DNA of 5,226 nucleotides. Source: a bacterium. Lineage in GTDB: Bacteria > Bacteroidota > Bacteroidia > Bacteroidales > Muribaculaceae. The translations under genes were made by a program, and so were the position numbers. The DNA is taken from assembly GCA_004563195.1 (NCBI GenBank), contig SFTJ01000103.1, positions 1 through 5,226 of the forward strand. Direction: 5' to 3'. Positions 1 to 5,226 of this stretch are shown here, piece after piece. Every line of letters starts with the position of its first letter. Position 1 is the first letter of the stretch. The notes under the pieces were generated by a model. The model was not told where the DNA came from. It worked only from the letters and a program-made list of their open reading frames with translations, and ran no database searches.

Positions 1-762
1 GGCATATTCTATCCCGGACTTGTGTCGATGCCCGGCTATAGCGTGCCATTGGAACTGATGCGATTCTTCACCGGATTTGGCGTTCGCCAATTCAATTATC
101 AAGTGGTGCCGGGTCAGAAGTGGGTAGATGAAGTGCTCTATAAGATGAATGTGACCCCGATAGCCAGCGAACTCAAAGGCGAGGTGATAGTGGGTGCATA
201 TATCGGCAACTGGGACTCAAACGGTCACAGCATTACCCTCGACCTCAAGTATTATCCCGGCGACGAAGACTCGAAGACATTCCACAACGTGCTTCCACTC
301 TTCAACACCGTAAACTATCTGGAGCAAGCCGGACAAGAATATCCCGTGTTTATGGAAAACGGCAACCTCGAAGTGAAGTTCACCATGCCTGAGGATGCCG
401 AAGATGCCTATCTCTACTACATCACCTCGGGCCACGGCGGCTGGGGCGGTGGCGACGAATTTAACCGCAAGGTCAACACCGTATTGCTCGACGGCGAGAA
501 AGTGATATCGTTCATTCCGTGGCGCGACGACTGCGGCACTTATCGCAACAACAACCCATGTTCGGGCAACTTCTCAAACGGCGAAAGTTCGTCGGATTTG
601 AGCCGCAGCAACTGGTGCCCCGGCACAGTGACCAACCCCAATTACATACCATTGGGTAAGGTAAAAGCCGGAGAACACACCATAACAGTGAAGATACCAC
701 AAGGCCCGCGCGAAGGCGGCAGTATGAGCTACTGGTGCTTGTCGGGTAGCTTGATTTACTAA
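1..762 (+). CDS. Peptide-N-glycosidase F-like protein, 3' portion (5' end outside window)
   Basis: The frame is open from base 1 and ends with TAA at 760-762, so this is the last 253 residues of a longer protein; the GTG at 22 and ATG at 28 are internal codons. PNGase F-type enzymes cleave the bond between Asn and the first GlcNAc of N-glycans on glycoproteins and are exported. The visible part holds the end of the first beta-sandwich and the whole second one (N-glycanase C-terminal domain type). The signature block SGHGGWGGGDEF (427-462) aligns with the ISGWGH...GCAEW block of Elizabethkingia PNGase F, with Glu at 457-459 matching catalytic Glu206. NWCPG near the C-terminus matches GWCPG. 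The first-domain stretch with YIGNW (around 199-213) aligns with TETW, placing Gly where Glu118 would be. The segment with catalytic Asp60 and the signal peptide would lie upstream and cannot be checked. Family assignment is firm; activity is uncertain. Confidence 0.85.
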   Translation, partial: GIFYPGLVSMPGYSVPLELMRFFTGFGVRQFNYQVVPGQKWVDEVLYKMNVTPIASELKGEVIVGAYIGNWDSNGHSITLDLKYYPGDEDSKTFHNVLPLFNTVNYLEQAGQEYPVFMENGNLEVKFTMPEDAEDAYLYYITSGHGGWGGGDEFNRKVNTVLLDGEKVISFIPWRDDCGTYRNNNPCSGNFSNGESSSDLSRSNWCPGTVTNPNYIPLGKVKAGEHTITVKIPQGPREGGSMSYWCLSGSLIY

Positions 763-775
763 CAAGACATAAGAT

Positions 776-845
776 TTTCGGCGCACCCGAGCCAAAAGCA
801 GAAAGCATGATGAGGCTACGACGCGGGTGTGCCGAAATATTTTTT
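776..845 (+). terminator. Intrinsic terminator after the PNGase-like gene
   Basis: Bases 776-789 (TTTCGGCGCACCCG) pair with 824-837 (CGGGTGTGCCGAAA) over 14 base pairs with a single G-U wobble at 783/830. An inner 4-bp stem (790-793 with 814-817) closes part of the 34-base loop. A run of six T (840-845) follows within three bases of the stem. The hairpin starts 13 bases after the stop codon. The T run is on the + strand only, so it should end the upstream transcript and not serve both directions. The long loop is larger than in a typical terminator. Confidence 0.85.
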
Positions 846-858
846 ATATAACACCCTC

Positions 859-911
859 GCGTTTTACGGGCAAACAGGCTTGAAAAAAGCCGCTGTAAAG
901 CCCGAAAACGC
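859..911 (+). other. Nested 53-base hairpin upstream of the MBL hydrolase gene
   Basis: The outer stem pairs 859-865 (GCGTTTT) with 905-911 (AAAACGC) and 867-871 (CGGGC) with 900-904 (GCCCG), 12 pairs with only A866 bulged. Inside, 874-877 (ACAG) pairs with 893-896 (CTGT) and 878-881 (GCTT) with 887-890 (AAGC), closing a GAAAA loop. No T run follows on the + strand, so it does not look like a + strand terminator. It ends 20 bases before the ATG at 932, so if transcription starts upstream of it, it would form the 5' leader of that mRNA. It could equally be a REP-like palindromic repeat or a processing site. The pairing is seen directly; the role is unknown. Confidence 0.55.
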
Positions 912-931
912 CACATTTCACTTACACATAG

Positions 932-1747
932 ATGCCAACAAACGAAACAAAAATAACCATGCTCGGCACCGGGAGTGCGCTTGTGACCCACTGCTATAAC
1001 ACCTGCTTTGTAATCGATGCCGGCGAAGGCAACTTTTTGGTAGATGCCGGAGGTGGAAACGGCATACTGGCACAGTTTGAGAAAGCCGGGATAGAATTTG
1101 GCAGCCTGCACTATGCCTTTCTCACTCACGGACACACCGACCACATATTGGGCATGATATGGGTGGTGCGCCGCATAGCCCAGCTGGTGTATGCCGGCGA
1201 CTACGAAGGCACATTCACCGTCTATGGCCACGACGAAGCGATAGAGATGCTCGATACATTCTGCCGAATGGTGATACCGAGCCGGTTTTATAAGTATATA
1301 GGCAATCGCATACTGCTGAGCGCGGTGGGCGACGGCGAAGAATGGGAAGCAGCAGGCATGCGCTTCACAGCCTTCGACATACACTCTTCGAAGACCAAGC
1401 AATATGGGTTCAGCGCCATATTGCCCGACGGGCGCAAGTTGGTGTGCCTGGGCGATGAGCCCTATAATCCGCTCACTGAGCGCTATGTGAAGCACAGCGA
1501 TTGGCTGATGAGCGAAGCCTTCTGCCTCTATGCCGACCGCGAAGTGTTTAAGCCCTACGAAAAATATCATAGCACGGCGCTCGATGCCGGGCGCGATGCG
1601 AGCACACTCGATGCCCGCAACTTGCTACTCTATCACACCGAAGATCGCAACCTTGCCACCCGCGCCGCCAGCTATGCAGCCGAAGCCGGCGAGCACTTTA
1701 AGGGCAGAGTGGTGGTTCCCGACGACCTCGAAGTGGTGACATTGTGA
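932..1747 (+). CDS. MBL-fold metallo-hydrolase, RNase Z-like subgroup
   Basis: This 271-residue protein has the metallo-beta-lactamase fold with a complete dinuclear metal site. It opens with the beta-strand ITMLGTGSAL (residues 8-17), then THGHTDH (65-71) giving the HxHxDH ligands His66, His68, Asp70 and His71. Next come His151 in DIHSSKT, the bridging Asp175 in CLGDEP, His213 in KYHSTALDAG (compare the HxT..A motif of RNase Z) and a final His235 in LLYHTED. No flexible arm of the kind tRNase Z uses to grip tRNA is visible between His71 and His151, so tRNA 3'-end processing is not a safe call. No signal peptide is seen, so it should be cytoplasmic. The start is well fixed: an in-frame TAG (929-931) directly abuts the ATG. 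It is preceded by a terminator and a hairpin and is probably transcribed separately from the PNGase gene. The substrate is unknown; hydrolysis of a phosphodiester or other ester is the family-level expectation. Confidence 0.88.
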   Translation: MPTNETKITMLGTGSALVTHCYNTCFVIDAGEGNFLVDAGGGNGILAQFEKAGIEFGSLHYAFLTHGHTDHILGMIWVVRRIAQLVYAGDYEGTFTVYGHDEAIEMLDTFCRMVIPSRFYKYIGNRILLSAVGDGEEWEAAGMRFTAFDIHSSKTKQYGFSAILPDGRKLVCLGDEPYNPLTERYVKHSDWLMSEAFCLYADREVFKPYEKYHSTALDAGRDASTLDARNLLLYHTEDRNLATRAASYAAEAGEHFKGRVVVPDDLEVVTL

Positions 1748-1847
1748 CTATTTTGGAACGCGAAGCATAAAAAATCGATGAAATTGAGGCGAATAAAGTG
1801 AGATTGTGAGAAATATTTATTAATTTTAGGCGGAATATACTCGTGCA
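1748..1847 (+). promoter_or_regulatory. AT-rich gap before the DUF4492-cydAB operon, likely promoter region
   Basis: These 100 bases separate the MBL gene from the cyd cluster. I see no terminator hairpin after the MBL stop, so read-through is possible. TAATTTTA (1821-1828) matches the Bacteroidota -7 element TAnnTTTG at all but the last base, but no TTTG -33 element sits at the usual 19-21 base spacing; the call is therefore weak. AGGCGG (1828-1833) resembles a Shine-Dalgarno site but is 14 bases from the ATG. A 12-base string at 1809-1820 recurs at 5135-5146. Confidence 0.3.
1809..1820 (+). repeat. Copy 1 of the 12-base string AGAAATATTTAT
   Basis: Identical to 5135-5146. It lies 27 bases before the DUF4492 ATG and contains the palindrome AAATATTT. 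The 9-base core GAAATATTT also occurs at 834-842 in the tail of the terminator. It may be a promoter-associated element or simply AT-rich intergenic sequence. Confidence 0.3.
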
Positions 1848-2120
1848 ATGGCAAAAAAGGACAGCGTAATAAGGCGCGCAGCGATGCTCTATGTAGATGG
1901 TTTTAAAGGACTTGGCGGTCTTGGGAAAGCCTTGTGGGCATTGATAGCTGTGAAATTGGTGCTGATGTTTGTGGTGCTGAAATTGTTTTTCTTTCCCGAC
2001 TTTTTGGGCACCAACTTCGACACCGACACCGAGCGAGCGCAATATGTTCGCAGCGTGCTTGCGCCGAGCGATACCATAACAACTACATCGGCAGATAAAG
2101 AAATAAAACAGATAAATTAA
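1848..2120 (+). CDS. DUF4492 family small membrane protein, cyd operon
   Basis: This 90-residue protein matches what I recall of DUF4492, a short family found next to cytochrome bd genes in Bacteroidota and some Campylobacterota. It starts with a basic N-terminus (MAKKDSVIRR), followed by a conserved-looking YVDGFKGLGGLGKALW segment (15-30). One hydrophobic helix covers about residues 29-50 and ends in KLFFFPDFLG, and an acidic FDTDTERAQYVRSVL block covers 57-71. The last 20 residues are polar and look variable. Charge distribution suggests the N-terminus is cytoplasmic. An in-frame TAG at 1827-1829 makes ATG 1848 the first available start. The stop is 18 bases before cydA, so the two are almost certainly co-transcribed. 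Its function is not established. By position, size and single helix it is a candidate small subunit or assembly factor of the oxidase, comparable in role, not in sequence, to CydX or CydS. Confidence 0.85.
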   Translation: MAKKDSVIRRAAMLYVDGFKGLGGLGKALWALIAVKLVLMFVVLKLFFFPDFLGTNFDTDTERAQYVRSVLAPSDTITTTSADKEIKQIN

Positions 2121-2138
2121 CCTTAAAAACAGAACAAG

Positions 2139-3713
2139 ATGAATGACTTAGTATCGTTGGTCGATTGGTCGAGAGCGCAGTTTGCCCTGACCGCATTCTA
2201 TCACTGGTTGTTCGTACCACTCACCTTAGGACTCTCGGTGATAGTGGCAATAATGGAAACCATGTACGTGCGAAGCGGCGATAAGAAGTGGTTGGGACTG
2301 ACCAAGTTTTGGATGCGACTATTCGGCATCAACTTTGCAATGGGAGTTGCAACGGGATTGATTTTGGAATTTGAGTTTGGCACCAACTGGTCGAACTATA
2401 GTTGGTTTGTGGGCGACATATTTGGAGCGCCGTTGGCAATAGAAGGCCTGTTGGCGTTCTTTATGGAGTCGACCTTTGTAGCCGTAATGTTCTTCGGCTG
2501 GAAGAAAGTGAGCAAGGGTTTCCACCTCACCGCCACATGGCTCACCGCCATCGGTTCGTCGATATCGGCAGTGTGGATATTGGTAGCCAATTCGTGGATG
2601 CAATATCCTGTGGGAATGGAATTCGACCCCGAGCAGATGCGCAATGTGATGAACGACTTTTGGGCAGTGGCATTATCGCCGGTGGCAATCAACAAATTCT
2701 TCCACTCGGTGATGAGCAGCTGGATATTGGCGGGCATCTTTGTAGTAGGCGTAAGCAGCTGGATGCTAATGAAGAAGCGCAACGTGGAAGCAGCATTGAG
2801 CAGCATCAAGTTGGCCGGATGGGTAGGCTTGATAGGTATGTTGGGCACCATGGCAACAGGCGACGGCTCGGCAAAGGAAGTGGCACGCGTGCAACCTATG
2901 AAGCTTGCAGCAATGGAAGGCGTGTATGAAGGCAATGAAGGACAGGAAATCACAGCAGTGGGCTTATTGACCCCCGGCAAGCAATGGAACGACGACAAAG
3001 ACGAATTTATATTCCACATAGCCATACCAAAGGGACTTTCGTTCCTTGCCACAGGCGATTTCGATGCATTTGTGCCCGGCGTGACCGATATAGTGAGAGG
3101 TTATGCAGTGAATGAGCGCGGCGACACCGTATATCGCGATGTGTCGATAGCCGAGCGCATAGAGCGCGGCAAGGCAGCGCACCGTTCGCTTCGCGAATTC
3201 GACCAAGCGCTTCAGAATGGCGATGTAGCTGCTATGGCCGACAAGAAAGCCGAGTTGAACACCAATTACAAATACTTCGGCTACGGCTATTTCGACAATG
3301 TGGAAGAAGCATTGCCAAATGTGCCAATCACGTTCTATATGTTCCACCTGATGGTGATATTGGGCGGCTTCTTGTTGGCAGTGATAGCCTTGGTGCTTGT
3401 GCTTGTGTATAAGAAGCAAGACCTGCTGGTGAACAATCGCTGGATACAATTGCTGTGCATGTTGTCGGTACCATTGGTATGGCTATGCTCAGAGGCAGGA
3501 TGGGCCACCGCCGAGTGCGGACGTCAGCCATGGCTAATCGAAGGCCTTATGCCCGCCAAGGCAGCCGTATCGGCAATACCTACCACATCGGTAATCATCA
3601 CCTTTGTGCTGTTTGCCATCATCTTCACCGGACTGCTTGCAGCCGAATTGAGCATTATGGTTCGCCAAATCGACAAACATTCGAAGGAAGATATTTGTTC
3701 GCCTGAAGAATAA
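2139..3713 (+). CDS. cydA: Cytochrome bd quinol oxidase subunit I
   Basis: CydA is the catalytic, heme-carrying subunit of cytochrome bd in the inner membrane; it oxidises quinol and reduces O2 to water. At 524 residues it matches E. coli CydA (522). SRAQFALTAFYHWLFVPLTLG (11-31) carries His22, equal to E. coli His19. IEGLLAFFMES (101-111) carries Glu102 and Glu110, equal to Glu99 and Glu107. INKFFHS carries His189 (His186) and FHLMV carries Met405 (Met393), the heme b558 ligand pair. The quinol-loop motif KLAAME holds Lys255 and Glu260 (Lys252/Glu257), and AECGRQPW (458-465) is intact. About nine membrane helices are visible, with a large external Q loop between roughly 241 and 395. The K255-M405 distance (150, against 141 in E. 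coli) indicates the long-loop type. His403 stands where E. coli has Arg391. It lies 26 bases upstream of cydB. Confidence 0.97.
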   Translation: MNDLVSLVDWSRAQFALTAFYHWLFVPLTLGLSVIVAIMETMYVRSGDKKWLGLTKFWMRLFGINFAMGVATGLILEFEFGTNWSNYSWFVGDIFGAPLAIEGLLAFFMESTFVAVMFFGWKKVSKGFHLTATWLTAIGSSISAVWILVANSWMQYPVGMEFDPEQMRNVMNDFWAVALSPVAINKFFHSVMSSWILAGIFVVGVSSWMLMKKRNVEAALSSIKLAGWVGLIGMLGTMATGDGSAKEVARVQPMKLAAMEGVYEGNEGQEITAVGLLTPGKQWNDDKDEFIFHIAIPKGLSFLATGDFDAFVPGVTDIVRGYAVNERGDTVYRDVSIAERIERGKAAHRSLREFDQALQNGDVAAMADKKAELNTNYKYFGYGYFDNVEEALPNVPITFYMFHLMVILGGFLLAVIALVLVLVYKKQDLLVNNRWIQLLCMLSVPLVWLCSEAGWATAECGRQPWLIEGLMPAKAAVSAIPTTSVIITFVLFAIIFTGLLAAELSIMVRQIDKHSKEDICSPEE

Positions 3714-3739
3714 ATTTATAATCAGCAAAACGAAGAGCT

Positions 3740-4882
3740 ATGATAAGTTACGAATTTCTACAATCATATTGGTGGTTCCTGATATCAGTGTTGGGATCAC
3801 TATTGGTGTTCTTGCTATTTGTGCAAGGCGGACAATCATTGATATTGCAGGCGCCCGACCGTGAGAGTCGCGATGTGCTTGTGAATGCCATAGGCCGCAA
3901 GTGGGAGTTTACGTTCACCATGCTTGTGGTGTTTGGCGGAGCATTTTTTGCATCATTCCCGCTGTTCTACAGCACCAGTTTCGGCGGAGCCTATTGGTTA
4001 TGGATGCTCATCTTGGCAGGTTTTGTGCTACAAGCCGTGAGCTACGAATTCCGACGCCGCAGAGGCAACATCTACGGCACGATGACCTACGACACCATAC
4101 TTACGCTCCACGGCTTGGTATCGCCGGTGCTTTTGGGCGTGGCAGTGGCAACATTTTTCTTCGGAGCCGAGTTTTCGGTTAGCCGTATGAGCCTGGTAGC
4201 GGTCGGCAATCCCGTAATTTCCACATGGAGCAGCACTCATGGCCTCGAAGCCATCTTCAATCCCAAGAACTTGCTTTTGGGCTTCACCGTGCTGTTCTTG
4301 GCGCGCGTGTTGGCATTGCTGTTTGTGATGAAGACCACCCGCGTGAGCGAAAAGTTCAGCGCATGGTGCCGCCGTCGCTTGCTCATCAATTCGGTGATAT
4401 TTGTAGTGCTGTTCCTGGCATTTGTGGCAGTGCTATTGACCACCGAAGGGCTGATGACCGTGTCGGAACACGAATTTGTGGCAGTAAAGAATAAATATCT
4501 GCTCAACCTGCTCGAAATGTGGTGGGTGGCAGTGGTGCTGCTGATAGGCGTAGTGCTCGTGCTTGTGGGCATTATTCGCCCCTTGCTGTGCAAAGGCTAT
4601 AGCAACGGCATTTGGTTTACCGGCATAGGCACAGTGCTTGTGGTAATGGCACTCTTCTGGATAGCAGGCTATAACGACACCCCATACTATCCATCGCTAC
4701 TCGATGTTAGCAGCTCGTTGACTATACGCAACAGTTCGTCGAGCCTGTTCACGCTGCGCGTGATGAGTGTAGTGTCGCTCGTGATACCTGTGGTGGCAGC
4801 CTACATGATATATGCATGGTACAGCCTCACCCGCAAACCCGTCACACCCGAAGAATTGGCAGAAAAAGATCATCAGTATTGA
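3740..4882 (+). CDS. cydB: Cytochrome bd quinol oxidase subunit II
   Basis: CydB is the second large membrane subunit of cytochrome bd; it stabilises the hemes in CydA and, in E. coli, supplies a proton path. Length is 380 residues against 379 in E. coli. The N-terminus (ISYEFLQSYWWFL) aligns with IDYEVLRFIWWLL. The C-terminal block SSSLTIRNSSSSLFTLRVM (325-342, approximate ends) aligns with the conserved SSLTV...SSYRTLNVM region, and YPSLLD precedes it as expected. About eight to nine hydrophobic helices are visible, with short charged links such as SYEFRRRRGN (101-110). The bacterial TDGFDMG motif is replaced by VQGGQSL (28-34), so Asp29 becomes Gln32 in my alignment, and the Asp58 position reads Glu56 in RKWEFTF. 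I recall this variant as typical of Bacteroidota CydB, so it is not evidence of decay. The start follows cydA after 26 bases; an AAGAG string lies just upstream of the ATG. Confidence 0.96.
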   Translation: MISYEFLQSYWWFLISVLGSLLVFLLFVQGGQSLILQAPDRESRDVLVNAIGRKWEFTFTMLVVFGGAFFASFPLFYSTSFGGAYWLWMLILAGFVLQAVSYEFRRRRGNIYGTMTYDTILTLHGLVSPVLLGVAVATFFFGAEFSVSRMSLVAVGNPVISTWSSTHGLEAIFNPKNLLLGFTVLFLARVLALLFVMKTTRVSEKFSAWCRRRLLINSVIFVVLFLAFVAVLLTTEGLMTVSEHEFVAVKNKYLLNLLEMWWVAVVLLIGVVLVLVGIIRPLLCKGYSNGIWFTGIGTVLVVMALFWIAGYNDTPYYPSLLDVSSSLTIRNSSSSLFTLRVMSVVSLVIPVVAAYMIYAWYSLTRKPVTPEELAEKDHQY

Positions 4883-4946
4883 TATCGAACAATCGTGAAA
4901 GCGACGCCCGCCCTTTTTGACGCATAACGCCGCGGCGAGCCGAGCC

Positions 4947-5023
4947 CCACACGATGACAAATAACCCTATAGCGTGGCAGCCCAAAGGAAACCCCAAGGC
5001 CGCCACGCTAATCTTGTGTGTGG
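4947..5023. other. Bulged 77-base hairpin element downstream of cydB
   Basis: Three stacked stems share one axis. CCACAC (4947-4952) pairs with GTGTGG (5018-5023). After a four-base bulge (4953-4956), ACAA (4957-4960) pairs with TTGT (5014-5017). TAGCGTGGC (4970-4978) pairs perfectly with GCCACGCTA (5002-5010), and three further pairs (4980-4982 with 4998-5000) extend inward past one mismatch. There is no T run on the + strand after the structure, so it is not a standard intrinsic terminator. It could protect the 3' end of the cyd mRNA, be a small RNA, or be a palindromic repeat. The pairing is seen; the role is unknown. Confidence 0.5.
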
Positions 5024-5057
5024 AAGTAACAATAAGTGTGGGCAACGAGTTGATGAG

Positions 5058-5104
5058 AAATGCAGGAGAGAAGTGGCATTTTGCTTAGAGGAGAGGCAAA
5101 AATG
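5058..5104. other. Pair of mutually exclusive hairpins
   Basis: AAATGC (5058-5063) pairs with GCATTT (5076-5081) around a 12-base purine-rich loop. The overlapping segment CATTTTGC (5077-5084) instead pairs with GCAAAAATG (5096-5104), with one bulged A, around an 11-base loop. Both cannot form at once, as in attenuator-like leaders. No T run follows the second hairpin, and the stems are short and mostly A-T, so chance is a real possibility. Confidence 0.25.
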
Positions 5105-5134
5105 GAGTGGATAGCATCGTTGAGCGGTGATTTT

Positions 5135-5146
5135 AGAAATATTTAT
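5135..5146 (+). repeat. Copy 2 of the 12-base string AGAAATATTTAT
   Basis: Identical to 1809-1820. This copy lies in the AT-rich end of the intergenic region downstream of cydB, about 80 bases before the window edge, where a leader for the next gene is suspected. Confidence 0.3.
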
Positions 5147-5226
5147 GATAAATGATAGTCGATGATTGACGGGATTTCATTATTTTCGCAAGATATTTAG
5201 AAAACAATAAAGAGGAAAAAAAGACA

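Larger units (their letters stand above)
4883..5226. other. 344-base region without a convincing gene, downstream of cydB
   Basis: No protein with recognisable features is encoded here on either strand. The first half is GC-rich: it has CGCCCGCCCTTTTT (4905-4918), which lacks an upstream pairing arm and so is not a clear terminator, and a perfect 10-base palindrome CGCCGCGGCG (4928-4937). A long bulged hairpin (4947-5023) and two alternative hairpins (5058-5104) follow. From about 5131 the DNA becomes AT-rich and ends in an A/G-rich stretch, as in leaders of Bacteroidota genes, so a + strand gene probably starts beyond 5226. TATTTTCG (5181-5188) is one base off the TAnnTTTG -7 element but has no TTTG partner at proper spacing. 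Confidence 0.6.

Noticed and set aside
776..837. The inverted repeats as ends of an invertible promoter of the kind common in Bacteroidales.
   Set aside because: The arms are only 34 bases apart, too close to enclose a promoter, and a T run follows at once, which fits a terminator better.
512..1570. Long open frame on the minus strand (352 codons) antisense to the PNGase-like and MBL genes.
   Set aside because: Its translation has no family resemblance and runs through the terminator, the second hairpin and a clearly genuine MBL gene. It is best explained by codon bias of the + strand genes.
2402..2929. Out-of-frame + strand open frame of 175 codons within cydA.
   Set aside because: It is a shadow frame of cydA; the true frame carries all heme ligands and the quinol motif.
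2396..3052. Minus-strand open frame of 218 codons inside cydA.
   Set aside because: It lies wholly antisense to conserved cydA sequence and its product has no recognisable domain.
4905..4918. CGCCCGCCCTTTTT after cydB as a Rho-independent terminator.
   Set aside because: The T run is there, but no upstream arm pairs with the GC stretch, so no stem forms.
4697..4960. Minus-strand open frame of 87 codons, rich in Cys and His.
   Set aside because: Most of it is antisense to the conserved CydB C-terminus; the Cys/His content reflects the opposite strand codons and no zinc-binding spacing is evident.
4842..5045. Minus-strand open frame of 67 codons overlapping the cydB 3' end and the downstream hairpin.
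   Set aside because: It overlaps the cydB end, spans the strong hairpin, and shows no domain, signal peptide or ribosome site.

Overview
The window looks like chromosomal DNA of a gut-type Bacteroidota, most likely order Bacteroidales and possibly Muribaculaceae. The grounds are a PNGase F-type secreted glycosidase, the gene order DUF4492 - cydA - cydB, a CydB whose N-terminus carries the FVQGGQ variant rather than the proteobacterial TDGFD motif, and A-rich leaders without strong Shine-Dalgarno sites. The family placement is an inference from protein resemblance and was not tested by a search.

All five supported genes lie on the + strand. Positions 1-762 are the 3' part of a peptide-N-glycosidase F-like gene whose start is outside the window. 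It ends at a strong intrinsic terminator (776-845). A second, nested hairpin (859-911) follows, just before a stand-alone metallo-beta-lactamase-fold hydrolase (932-1747). After a 100-base AT-rich gap comes a compact operon: a small DUF4492 membrane protein (1848-2120), cydA (2139-3713) and cydB (3740-4882), with gaps of 18 and 26 bases. The last 344 bases (4883-5226) contain no convincing gene, but they hold a bulged long hairpin (4947-5023) and a pair of mutually exclusive hairpins (5058-5104). The end is A-rich and could be the leader of a gene beyond the window.

Functionally, CydA and CydB form a cytochrome bd quinol oxidase, which couples quinol oxidation to O2 reduction at very low oxygen; this is the typical oxygen-scavenging enzyme of otherwise anaerobic Bacteroidales. 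The DUF4492 protein is a single-pass membrane protein co-located with cydAB and is a plausible small subunit or assembly partner. The PNGase-like protein (release of N-glycans from glycoproteins, outside the cytoplasm) and the MBL hydrolase have no evident link to the oxidase.

I see no mobile element, CRISPR array, rRNA or tRNA. The least ordinary signals are the clustered RNA structures in the two larger intergenic regions, the DUF4492-cyd linkage, and the substitutions at residues known to matter in the E. coli or Elizabethkingia homologues.
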